Part shown: in pieces, positions 41,361-52,600 of the stretch
Layout of the letters: each line of letters starts with the position of its first letter
How positions within the stretch are numbered: the stretch's first letter is position 1
NCBI RefSeq assembly: GCF_000189635.1
Contig: NW_002476440.1
Coordinates: 204,781-268,780, forward strand
Direction: 5' to 3'
From: Tetrahymena thermophila SB210
Lineage: Eukaryota; Ciliophora; Oligohymenophorea; Hymenostomatida; Tetrahymenidae
DNA: 64,000 nucleotides
Position numbers and translations under genes: made by a program
The notes under the pieces: generated by a model
Databases searched by the model: none
What the model was told of the DNA's origin: nothing
What the model saw: only the letters and a program-made list of their open reading frames with translations

Positions 41361-42521
41361 ATGAAGTATTTGATACTTATATTTATAGCTTTTGCTGCTC
41401 TAAAAATAAATGCACAATAATTCGCTCCTATTACAAGTTAACTAGTATAAAATATAAACATTTTTGATGGTAGAATAAGTTGGATGGTGTAGCTAAAAAA
41501 TGGTAATTTATTAATAAAAGAACATCTATCTAATTCTACTATGCCTGCTTATACTGATGATTCAACCATACATATAGCTTCTGGATGTAAATGGCCAGCT
41601 ATGACAGTAATAATGAAATTGGTAGAACAAGGTAAACTTAGTCTTACAGATACAATTTCTAAATTTTACACAAACAATGAATTTTCTTAGTAATAAAGCT
41701 AAATTACTCTTCTTTAATTAATGACTCACACTCACGGGTATGGATATTTTGATGATTGGGTGGCTACTTTAGATATAAATCTTTAAGATTCTGCATTAGG
41801 TATTGCTTAAGGAGGTTAACTAAATGGTAAATATGTCCCAAAAGAGGACTTAAAAAATCCTCCTGGTACAACTGTACTTTATGGTGACATAGGTATGCAA
41901 ATAGCTGGAGCAATAGCAGAGAAAGTTACTGGAAAAGGATTTAACCAGCTTTTTTTAGATCTTCTTGGGAATCCTATGGGAATGGTTAATGCTAAATTTA
42001 CTGCTTTTGATGGAGAAATTGGAGATAATGTCGCTATAGCTGATGGATTTTATGTAAGGATGATCGATTATGCTAACTTTATGCTTATGCTCATGAATGG
42101 AGGTGTATTTAAAGGCTAAAAAATCTTAGAAAAAAGTTCAGTGGATGCAATCCTCCAAGATTATACTGGTAATTTAAAAGTAGATCCAAGTAATTCAAAT
42201 TATGCTACTAATGGTAAACTTAGTTTTGGACTAGGGAACTGGATATTAAATGACGGTACTCGCCATTCTTCAAATGGAATACACAAATTTTACAATTACT
42301 TTGATACATAATATAATTACTTGGCTATTTTCTATTTAAGAACAAAACTAGATACATAAGATAAAACAGATGATCTTTTTGATAAGCTTTCTTTACAAAT
42401 AGACAAAATAGTAAATAGCACTAGCAGTTTTAGTTAGCCAACTGTAACTATAAAAAGTACTAGTTTTAGTTAAATAATCAAATTGCAAATTCTAATATTA
42501 ACCTATATTATCTTTATGTGA
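41361..42521 (+). CDS. Beta-lactamase-like serine hydrolase, probably secreted and GPI-anchored
   Basis: An uninterrupted 386-codon frame with TAA/TAG as Gln, ending at TGA 42519-42521. Residues 1-18 are a signal peptide. The class C beta-lactamase/penicillin-binding-protein-like fold is suggested by S74-G-C-K77 (SxxK nucleophile and base), a tyrosine motif Y174-G-D where YxN is usual, and a late HSSNG where HTG or KTG is usual. LMTHTHGYG near 125 resembles the LLTHTSG block of the family. The C terminus is a Ser/Thr-rich stretch followed by about 17 hydrophobic residues, typical of a GPI-attachment signal. In eukaryotes such proteins are usually esterases or peptidases rather than antibiotic-resistance enzymes. 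Activity is uncertain because motifs two and three deviate. Confidence 0.85.
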
Positions 42522-42756
42522 AAATCAATTTGTTTTATAAATAAGAGATTTTTTAACCTTTTGTTACATGATTTTTAATTAATTTATATTTTTATTATTC
42601 CAATTTGGATCCGAAAATCAAAATCAAAATTTTTTCATACTAAATATTGATACAAGCTCAATTAAATCTTAAAAATTTGAATTCTAAATGAAAGTTTTAA
42701 AATAATTAAATTTCTTAATTTAGTTCAATTTTAAAAATCATAATATAACTTATGAA

Positions 42757-42936
42757 ATGATGGAGGAAAAGACTAAAATGAGTCAAGAAACAATTCTTAT
42801 GATCATCCATGAAATTTTAGAACTAATTAAAGTACCTTTAGGTATGTTCCCCATATACGCAAAATAAATCAGATAGGATTAGCATAAGCAAAAAAAATTT
42901 AAACTACTTTAGAGACAGAAATGGAAAGCTAAGTGA
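42757..42936 (+). CDS. Short open reading frame, hypothetical
   Basis: A 59-codon frame from ATG ATG GAG to TGA, with a Lys/Gln-rich C-terminal half. It has no signal peptide or recognisable domain. With one stop codon, frames this long are common by chance. The early part has a coding-like feel (Met/Glu/Ile-rich amphipathic stretch), but no paralogue in the window supports it. Confidence 0.18.
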
Positions 42937-44254
42937 TATCTTAATGAGTGATGAGACTTGTGTATATAACCAAGAAAAAGAGTAGAAAGCATAGAATCGC
43001 TAATTGAAAGTGATTGATGAAAACCCTCCAACCATCTTTAAAAACAAGTTTGATAATAAAATTTATTTATTTTATTCTTTAATAAATAATAAAAAGTTAA
43101 TTTGAAAATGCTATAAAATGGAGATTTTTGTGAGTTTTTTTGGGTTGAATTTTCTTCTAAAAATGAAATAAGTATATACTGTCTGGATTATTTATATTTT
43201 TTACATAGTAAAACTATCATTCATTTTATTTATTATTTTATTAGACTTAAGATATTTCTCAATCTAATTTCATTCTTTATTTCTTTCAAAATTACGTCAG
43301 TTGATGATCTTAATAAAACAAATACTTAAATGAAAACTAAAAATTTTGATGAATCATATTATTTTTACTTCAATCAGTTGCTTTAAAATACATTGAATTT
43401 TTTATTCCTTTAAGAAACTTGATCTATTTATTAATATGTATTAAAGTATTTTCGATACATTTAAATTGATCTCTATTTACTAGTGAATATAATTAACCAG
43501 TAAGTAATAGATAAATAGATATTGATTAAATATTTCAGTGTCAAATTTATGATTATTAAAATTATGACAAACTATCTGCGATTAGATTTGGTTTATATCC
43601 ATCCTACTAGTTATTCTAGTTATAGTTGAACATGAATTCATATTTATTTTCATTCATTTGATTAAAGTGTAATTATTAATTTACTTTTAGACATATTGTA
43701 TTTAAATTACATACCATCTTTCTTTTAAAAAAATTATGAAGTTGAGAATATTTAGTCAGCTTAACCTTCTATTTTTGAATTCATTATAAGTTAGGGTTCT
43801 AGTGTATAGAACCAATGTTATTAGTTTAAGCTGTTGTATTGATTTGATTATAAATCAATCAGTTTCTAGTACTAAATCTATTAGATTTATTTATCTAATT
43901 ATTAATTCTTTTTCTCTTTATATCTTTTAAAGATACCTTATTGAGTTACTATTAGCTTAGATATTAGCTAAAAGAAATGAATTTAGTGAATAAACTGTTA
44001 GAATATATTAATATAAAATATCACTTATAAAGATAAGTGGTGCTTTAAATATGTTTTCAATTAGTTTTGGATATTAATTCATCCATTAAAATCAATTAAA
44101 TATTTCAGTGATGTTTCAGATGTGATTATTATTTAATTAAAAGAAAAATTCATAATTTAAAATTCTATGTTGATAATTTAATTTTAATGTTAAGTCAAGT
44201 GATTATTTAAAGAAGAAAATTGTTCATATTTTAACTTAATGATTCAAGTCGTAT

Positions 44255-44488
44255 ATGGAATATTTTAAGAAAATATTATAAGATGTATAAATTTTATCTA
44301 TTATAATGTTGTATGGCATGCCAGAGCAGAGATATATATATGCTATGACATCTGGCTGGAAGTAAGCTTTAACAATGTTAATATGCGAGTTAAATTACTA
44401 AGTTCAAATAAAAGTATAAAGTAGATTATTTTAAGGTATTAATTTATGGTTCTAGGTAACATTTTTAGAAAGAGAAGTTTTTGATTGA
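44255..44488 (+). CDS. Short open reading frame or gene fragment, hypothetical
   Basis: A 77-codon frame starting at ATG, bounded by TGA upstream and downstream. It includes a distinctly less AT-rich stretch (about 44316-44370) encoding YGMPEQRYIYAMTSGWKQA. The same stretch also forms an imperfect inverted repeat (GCCAGA and TCTGGC around an AT-rich centre), so an RNA hairpin is an alternative. Not recognised. Confidence 0.22.
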
Positions 44489-45055
44489 TTCTGTTAGAGA
44501 ATAAGTTTAGCTATAATATGCTAGTATGTTTTCATAAATTTAGTATTCTTTTAAAGAAATATTAATTGTTGTTTATTATATTCTAAAAATTATTTTAAAA
44601 TTGACACAAAGTGTTTATAAAAATCACCACTACCACTTTGTAGAACTAATAAACTAAAATTTGAAAAAAATTAAGAAATATACAAGTTAAGCTAAAAATA
44701 TATCATATAGAGGTCTTTGTATTTAATTAAGATCGTTTGTAATTATTACAATCATTTTCTATCACTATTTAATTTGATTGATGATCAGTTTTTTATTTTT
44801 ACTGAGAAAATTAATTAATTTAGCTTGATTAATATTTTACCTAATAACTAAAAATTCAAATTAATAAATTTATTTCAAGTTTAAGTAAGTAAACACAAGT
44901 AATTAATTACAAGTGCTTTACTTAAATAATTTTTTAATTATTATAAATCATCTAGATAGATTTAACTTCTTAATTTTTCTTTAAAAAAGGATATTTTATC
45001 ATAAAAAATTAAATAATTTATATTAAAAAAAATCAATCAAATTAAAATCACTGAA

Positions 45056-45430
45056 ATGAATAATAAGTTATCACTCCTTATACTATTTGCTCTTCTTTTA
45101 GCAACTGCTTTTGCTTAAGATGTAGATTTGCTTGAACATGAAAAAATTAATAATACTACTACTGTTGCTCAGGATGATCAATAAAAAGAACAAACCACAT
45201 CTAATCTTGAAGTTGTTAATCTTAACCTTCGTAAAGTTAAGCAAGAAAATGAAAAAGAAAGAAGATTAGAAGATGGAATGGATGAAGAAATGTAAAAGTA
45301 GGCTGCTCTAATGGAAGAAAAATTGAAATAGATGGGAAAGAAAAAACCAATCATAAAAAAAGATGCAGACAAAAAGGTATTTAATTCAGCTGATTATTAT
45401 AAAGATAGAGAAGATTCTGGAAAGAACTGA
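45056..45430 (+). CDS. Small secreted charged protein with endosulfine-like C-terminal motif
   Basis: A 124-residue frame ending at TGA 45428-45430. Residues 1-20 form a clear signal peptide (MNNKLS, then a Leu/Ala-rich core ending FA, cut before QDV). The middle is highly charged and probably helical or coiled (KVKQENEKERRLEDG, then Met/Glu/Lys-rich). Near the C terminus, residues 109-114 read FNSADY, close to the FDSGDY core of the ENSA/ARPP19 phosphatase-inhibitor family. That family is cytosolic, so the signal peptide argues against simple orthology and the resemblance may be convergent. It faces the membrane-protein gene at 45684-47301 tail to tail with 253 bp between. Confidence 0.75.
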
Positions 45431-45683
45431 TATACAATCTAACAAATTAACTATCCAAAGAGCTAGATGAATTTTTTAACTATGTTTAGCTATTTATTTA
45501 TGAATAAATTAATAAATAAATAAATAAACAATAATCTTAAAAAAATTAAAATTCTTCATATTCATGTATATTGGCAGTAAATTTTTTAAATTAATTTTAA
45601 TATACAGTTATTGAACCAATAAATGAAACTATAATTTTTTTATCACAAAAATAAATTTTTATTTTAAATATATATGTCAGTTA

Positions 45684-47301
45684 TCAATTTATTAGTTAAG
45701 AAGAGCTTAATAATTTCATATATGTATTATTATGAGATTCGATCTCTAACTGTTAAAATAATAATAATTATATTAAAACTGAATTAGCTAAAGACATTTA
45801 TAGTAATTTATATTATATTCTGTATATTTTAAAGATACTGATTTAACTATATAATAGTAAATTATCAAAAAGAAATTTAAATATTGAAATTTATACAAAA
45901 TTGTAATCGTCGTAAAACTTAACAGTTTTAATTTCATCTAAAATTTCATAACCTTAACCTATCTTTTTTTATATAAAATTATAATTAAGACTTTAGTACA
46001 ATCGGACCTCTTAGTATGTAAATTTAGAATCACTTAGATTAACTCTATGAAAATTATTTTATAATGATATTATCTCAGTCTTTTAAAAGTAGAAGAGTAG
46101 AATCTTTTAAATTAACTAATCGCATTTTTAAAAAGTACTACCAATCAAGTTTACATCTAAATTAATAATTATAAATTTTAATCTTTTAAATATTTTTTCA
46201 TTTTCTTTTTACTGTTTTTTAAGCTCTTTCAATTGTTAAAAACTATTTACTCTTATTATTTTTGGTCCTTTGAAGTAGCTTAGTATCACATAATCAATAA
46301 GAGAAACTATCTTCATTTTAATTTAAAATATAGACAATCCCAAAATTATTAGTGCTTATATAGAAAAGCACAAACTTTCATCTTTAAATATTCTTAAGTG
46401 CTAAATGAAAAATTAAACAAATACATACACAATCTATGTAAGTTGTAGAAAAACTATTGAATTTCTTTACCATTCTTCTAAGTGATCAATAATTCGGGCT
46501 TACAAAACAAAAGGAATCCTAATATCTACAAAATATCCAAAAAATACAATGAAATAGAAAAAATAAATGTAGCAATCTTTGTAATGCTTAGAAATAAACT
46601 AAGCTGTAAAAGCTAAAAATATAACAGTGAGCCCTAAATTTATAATAACCATATTAATTAAAGATTAAGAATCATGAATTATATAGATTAGTACTAATCC
46701 TTACTATCCTATTTATCCAATAGTTTCTAAAAACAATTTTATCCATGCACTTTTTAGAGTGTGTTTACTTTCAACTATAATAGGCTAAAATAAAGAAGCC
46801 AAAATCATTTAAATTGGATAAAAGTATGCTAACAAAGGTATGATTAATTATTTTGGATCTAATAAGAAAGCAAGGGTGATAGATCCAGCCACTTCGACTA
46901 CGTAAAAAACTAATCTTTTTAAATTTAATCTGTATTACATGAAGCATTCAAACCTATTATTTTTATGAATTTAAAGTAAAGGTATCTCTCCTAAGTTAAA
47001 TAAGCATAGAATGTAAGCGAGAGACTTACTCTTTATCTCGATGTTCTTGTAGATGTATAAAAAGTTCAAAAAATTTTCAATCATGATTGCTGTACCTATA
47101 ACAGACCATATTATCCATTATGTAATTGATTTATCCTATTAATGAATATGATATAAATTAGAGTAGAAATAAATACAATAAATTTACATCTAAAGCTATG
47201 AAATACAAAAGCTAAAACAAGAAGCAAAAATATATGACTTTATCATAAAGAAAGTGAACTGCAAAGAAAGCATCCATTTAAATTTACGAAGCCGCAAGCA
47301 T
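45684..47301 (-). CDS. Polytopic membrane protein of unknown family, one intron
   Basis: Exon 1 is 47301-47188 (38 codons) and exon 2 is 47135-45684. The 52-nt intron runs from donor GTAAAT to acceptor TTAATAG, phase 0. Splicing joins two frames that are otherwise incompatible: beyond the donor the exon 1 frame soon meets TGA. The product has about 521 residues. The first 300 or so contain around nine hydrophobic segments, including QWIIWSVIGTAIMIENF and CYIYFFYFIVFFGYFVD. The remainder is hydrophilic and Lys/Gln-rich and probably cytoplasmic. No signal peptide beyond the first helix and no known motif. A remote HVA22/REEP-like look around the second helix is too weak to use. Confidence 0.72.
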
Positions 47302-47875
47302 GTTTATTTATTTATTCACTAAATCTATCTATATTAATCTTCTATTTTAATTTAAAAAAATCTTATATGACTATTTAGTAAAATATTTGGAATTATAAAT
47401 TACAAATCAAAAAACTGTATATTAGAGTTCATAAATGAAATACAATATGCTGGTTTTATGCCTATATCAATTTATTAAAAATAGAATGTTTTAAATTAGT
47501 AAATATATTCATATATGAAAAATAAATTTTACCTTATAATATCATGAATTATCAAATTTTTATTAATATATTTAATAGTAATGATTCATATTTCCTTTTA
47601 TTTAAAAAATATTTTACTTAATTTATGCATTATATTTATTGTTTATCATAACTTTAGATAATCTTTTTAATTTTATTTAGTATTTTAATATCATGTTTCT
47701 ACCAATTTCTTTATTTATTTAAAAAGGAATTTATTTTATTTAATAAAATAATTATTATTAATTAACTTCTCATATATTTAATTTTTCAATCAATATTTTG
47801 ATAAAATGTTTTTTTAAATTATGATTAACTAAAATTGAAATTATAAATATTTATGAATATTGATTACTTACTTTT
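47302..47875. other. Spacer between membrane-protein gene and solitary 5S gene
   Basis: AT-rich, no gene seen. It should hold the promoter of the minus-strand membrane-protein gene and, at its right end, the 5' elements of the plus-strand 5S gene. Confidence 0.5.
47842..47850 (+). promoter_or_regulatory. TATA-like box of the solitary 5S gene
   Basis: TATAAATAT at about -34 to -26 relative to the 5S start. It corresponds in place and sequence to the TATAAATAG box of the clustered copies, although the remaining flank is unrelated. Confidence 0.5.
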
Positions 47876-47995
47876 GTTGTCGGCCATACTAAGGTGAAAA
47901 CACCGGATCCCATTCGAACTCCGAAGTTAAGCGCCTTAAGGCTGGGTTAGTACTAAGGTGGGGGACCGCTTGGGAAGTCCCAGTGTCGACAACCT
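47876..47995 (+). rRNA. 5S ribosomal RNA, solitary copy on the opposite strand
   Basis: Full-length 120-nt gene matching the majority clustered sequence. It stands alone and points the other way. Its flanks share nothing obvious with the array spacers except a TATA-like box, so it may have arrived as a single dispersed unit. The 3' end runs into nine T residues. Confidence 0.97.
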
Positions 47996-48003
47996 TTTTT
48001 TTT
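47995..48003 (+). terminator. Pol III T-run terminator of solitary 5S gene
   Basis: Nine consecutive T residues directly after ACAACC on the transcribed strand. The clustered genes have shorter runs, typically five or six T. Confidence 0.8.
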
Positions 48004-49336
48004 ATAATAATTTTAATTTATTTAGCTTTGTTTTATTAATCATTGTTTATTTTAAAATTAATTAATTTTTTCATTTGCAATATTAATAAATAATCATCGC
48101 TATTCGTCAGCAATGATTTTTTTAATTTTAGGAATAGACATATATAAATTAGATATTATGAAAAATAAAATATTTATTTTCTGAAATATTTTGATATCTT
48201 AAATAAAAAATAGTAAGTGTGTCATCAAAATATTTAAATATTTTGTATAAAAATTACAAAAAAAATCTTTCATTCATAAAAAATAAAAACATTAAAAAAA
48301 AAGAAAATTAATTAATTAAACTATTTGCATTTTTCTAGAATATTTAGAGAACATTTTTTTATATAAAATAAGATAAGCATTTTAAAATTTATAGTACCAT
48401 ATTAAAAAAAAATACATAAATTCTTGATATGAAATAAGCTTATTAATTCAACATTAACGACTTTTAAATTGATTAATTTACTCTAAATATTATAGAATAA
48501 AAAAATCAAATTTTTATTATTTAAAAAACAATTATTTTATGATTTTAAAAAATATAAAATGAAAAAAATGATAATAAGATAAGTTAAAAATTTGAGAAAA
48601 AAAAACAAAGATAAACATTATAAACAAAAAAGTTAAAATAAAAAGTAAAACTTGATTTCTCCCTAAGGTTTTATTTAAATCATGGCATCTAATTAATCAA
48701 GATAAATAAAAAAAGGATAAAAATATGATTGATGCATAATATTTAAGATTAAAATATAACTAGCAAAAAAAGTTTAGCATTTATATAATTTAATAAGATG
48801 TAATATAACACTAAAAGTTTCAAATTGTTTGATCGTTTTTGGAGAAACCAGAGAGTTTGCTTAAGAGCATTTAATTTTTTATTTTTTATATATAATTTAT
48901 TTACTTACAAAAATATGAATGATATTTATAAATATAAAATCAATAATAAAATCTATTTATATTTATATTTTAGGTTTTAATTTTTTTCAAAATATGAAAT
49001 AATAAAATATATAATATTATTCAAACATTTTATATTTATTCATCCTTTTTTCACTATTAGAAGTGAAAGACAACTAATCTTTTTGATTTACGACACTTGC
49101 TTATTACTTTGAATATTTATGATTCATTCATTGAGGTTAAACTTTTATAATAAATTTGTGAAAATTATTAATAAATATCAAAATAGAATAAACTTTTAAA
49201 TTAAAAATTATTCTTTAAATTAATAAATAAAATAATATTAGTTGAATAAAAAAGATAAAAAAATAAAATAAATAAAAGCTATCAAATAAATTCAAAGAGC
49301 TTTTTTGTTTTATATTCATTTTTTTTGTTTAAAATA
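48004..49336. other. Intergenic stretch
   Basis: About 1.3 kb of very AT-rich DNA with no supported gene. Its right end shares the TATCACAATCC segment with the left end of the window (about 198-208). Confidence 0.5.
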
Positions 49337-49478
49337 TCACAATCCAAAACAAATAAACTGTTTTTACACAAGACTAAGTGTCAAATTTGAGAGATTAATG
49401 CAATTTGCTAAAGCAGAACCTAAGCCTGATGCACCTTCATCACCAATTTAATTGTCACTTTTTAAATATTGAAGAAAA
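49337..49478 (-). pseudogene. 3' fragment of a leucine-rich-repeat gene
   Basis: The minus-strand frame reads NQIGDEGASGLGSALANC, then INLSNLTLSL, then VQKQFICFGL and TGA at 49337-49339. The repeat matches the ribonuclease-inhibitor-like LRR pattern (NQIGDEGASxLGSALANCxNLSNLTLxL) that I recall from large Tetrahymena LRR protein families. Only about one and a half repeats remain, and upstream the frame degenerates into low-complexity sequence. Local G+C is clearly raised. A related tail lies at 200-247. Confidence 0.6.
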
Positions 49479-49524
49479 AATATATCATTAAATAGTTAAT
49501 TAGAAGGAAAAAATGAAGAAAAAA

Positions 49525-49624
49525 NNNNNNNNNNNNNNNNNNNNNNNNNNNNNNNNNNNNNNNNNNNNNNNNNNNNNNNNNNNNNNNNNNNNNNNNNNNN
49601 NNNNNNNNNNNNNNNNNNNNNNNN
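49525..49624. other. Assembly gap (100 N)
   Basis: Exactly 100 N. To its right the sequence resumes inside the beta-helix coding region of gene D. To its left lies LRR-relic sequence similar to that near the first gap. About 3 kb of gene D (by comparison with C) is missing. Confidence 0.98.
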
Positions 49625-52600
49625 GAAAAGGAGAATATTCCATAGTCTTACTATTCTACTACTATTTGATTAGTATTATTTTTAATTGATAAATTTAAAA
49701 GGGTTACATTATAGGCATTTAAAAAACTCATCAAGCTATTTAAATTTGTGTTTTTTACCACAGTTAATCCAGATATTTAAATGCTATTTACTTAATCAAA
49801 CTAAAATATGGGTATCTCATGTATCTGGTTAAAATTATTACTCAATATTTCTAGGTTGTAAATTAAAATTTATGATATATTGTTAAAAAAAAATAAAGAG
49901 TTTGCTTAGTTGAGGTCACCTGAACACTCTTTAAGGTCTTACTAAGATATTTTAATATTTTAAAATATAATTTTTTGAACATCTGAAAAGATTATTTTAT
50001 TACTGCTAAAGCATTAAAAGTTTATTGTAATATTCTAAAAAATAATTTGTTGGGTATTTTAATTCTAATTAACATTTATATTTATATTTTTATTGTTTTA
50101 GAAATCTAAATTGAAGTTAGCAAGCTAAAAGATTGGTAGGTTTAGGCTTGAAAAAGTATCACTTGATAGAGGTACAACACTATTCTAAATGTTATAGGAA
50201 GAAACCACAAATTATCTATTTTAATATTAAGAAATGTATTAGATTGTCTTTTATAGATCATCACTTGTAACTTATAAATAGACATAACTTTAATAATTTT
50301 GTTAATCTATTAAAGTGATCCCATATATTTACTAAGTTTATATTTGTTTTGGATAAACCGAATTTAAATTTTTCTGGACTTATGCTATTTATGAATTTGA
50401 TATTAAAAGAGTGCATTCTGAGATTTAATCTTAAGAAAAAGTATCTAAATTGTAATTATTTTCGAAAATTCCTTTTTAATGCATTACTATTATTTTTACA
50501 GAATTGTTTAAAGAATCGAAATGATAATCTAAAATTTTAGGATAAGAATAGTCCTGCTAGGAAACTAATTTAGCATTTTCTCCTTGAATTAAGAATAGTT
50601 CAAATTTATCTATGAAGAAAATTGCTATAACCTTGTCTGAAACAAAAGAAAAGTCTATTATTTTATCCTTAATAAAATTTTTCTTAATAATAGTAAAAAA
50701 CCGGATTGAAGTGTCAAGATAAAATATATTTATTTAAAAAGCACAAGAAATAAGTATATAATTTTGCTCTATTTTTAACTTCTTAATTTGGATTGAGGGT
50801 AAAAAAAGATATTATTCTTGCAATTATTATGAGTAATTCCATACATATGCTTTTTTCTATCCTAAGAAGCAAAAAATATATCTTTTATAAGTCTCGTCAA
50901 CTAAAAATTTTGCTATGGTAGTATTAGGATTTTCGCTGACTAGATTTTTTAAATCTATTTATTAAGTTTATTGCTTATTAGAGATATCTATTTAGATTAT
51001 TATTCCATCACTCGAAACAGCATAAGCCACTTACTCAGTTTCTATAAACTACATAATTGTTATAGAAGAGTTAAGAGGGTCTTTAAATGATGCACCAAAT
51101 ACAAATTATTTTTTGTCAATAAGACTGTATAGAAGAACTTATTTATCACTAAATCCTACTAAGAGAAAGTCTTGGTTATTATTTAAGCTATAAGAAGTTA
51201 CTAGTTAGGTAGAATTAAACTAAATTATATTCACTATTATACCAATTTAAATATTTAAATGTAAAATCTGTTAGTCATAGGTAAGTATTAGATTATCAGC
51301 AATAAATTACAAGAATTGAATATTATCAAGCTTGTATATAATTGGAAGCATATTATTGCTTTTGCTAAACTAATACTGCTAGTAACATAAAATAGAGTCT
51401 TCTAAAGCAATAACTAAAATATCGAATGCTTGATTATATTGGATGTCTACCATTTGAGAACTGCTAATATCTAACTCAAATTTTAAATAACTATTAGTGT
51501 ATCTAAAAATTGTGTTATTTTATTTATTGAAAATTAGGTAGTCAGTCTGTAAGTTATTTATAAATATTTTGGAAAATAAATTATATGGTTCATTTAGTTG
51601 AGGCTCATAAGGTTATCCTAATATGCTTAGATCAAATGTGTAAAGGCAATTTTAATAAATAAAAATATCATTAGTAATATTATTATAATAAAAATAGTAA
51701 AGTCTAATTTTTGAATCATTGAACTCATTTGTTGTGATATAATTTTGAAAAGCATAACTTTTATCTAATGAAGATAAATAAAAATTTCCCAAATTATCAA
51801 TATACATTAAGCAGTTACTTAAGCTATAATCAAATTAAAAGTCTCTAATATTAATCAATTAACCTTATTAAGGTGTAGAAGAAAAACTGTTTATTATTTA
51901 TTTAGTAGAGACATCTAATACAGAAATCTTGTAAGGTGAACTTGATGTTTAAAATAATAAATAATTTAAAAAGTCAATATAAATATATTTTAAGTTTGAG
52001 GAATCATCTTATGGAACACCCAACTCTGTTAAAGCAAGAGTAAGCCTGTCAATTAAAAGTAATTCTATAAATTTTAAAATTAAAATTAGTATTTAATGTA
52101 GACAGACAAGTTACAAATTATTATTTTATCAAAAAAAGATGGAAATTTTAAAATTTTTAAAAATTAACTCAAAATAAATTTGATAATTCTTTTGCACACT
52201 TAAATTGAGGATTTCCAGTGCTCATTTATTGAATAATTGAAAAATAAATTATTAATTAAAGATATAATGAAATATATTAATTTTTTACTTTTTTAAGATT
52301 CACAAATCATCACCGATGACTAAAATATGCAGCTATCAATTTATTTTTATACTGTCATTTTCTAAAATCCTTAAAAGTTGTATATTTAAAAATTAACTTA
52401 GAGTATAAATATATTTTAATATTATGCATCTACCATCATATTTATTTTTTCCGCTTAACCTAGGTAAACTTTTTAAAAATCTTTTAATGCTTTATGAAAT
52501 ATAAGTATTTCATACTCAAATTAAGTAATGCTTGATTGCGAGTGCCATTATAAACATATTAAATAATCTTAAGAGGTTTGACATGGCTAGTATTTTAGAT

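Larger units (their letters stand above)
42522..45055. other. Long intergenic stretch with two short, doubtful open frames
   Basis: About 2.5 kb with no gene I can support. Two short plus-strand frames with slightly raised G+C are listed separately (42757-42936 and 44255-44488). A motif GATTAAATATTTCAGTG occurs near 43525 and in closely similar form near 44093. Confidence 0.4.

Noticed and set aside
44320-44370. Possible tRNA or structured RNA around GCCAGA...TCTGGC
   Set aside because: There is no cloverleaf, no T-arm GTTCGA and no B-box. Only a short imperfect inverted repeat is present.
45178-45372. Minus-strand open frame
   Set aside because: It is antisense to the signal-peptide-bearing gene at 45056-45430 and its hydrophobic composition mirrors the Lys/Glu-rich sense strand.
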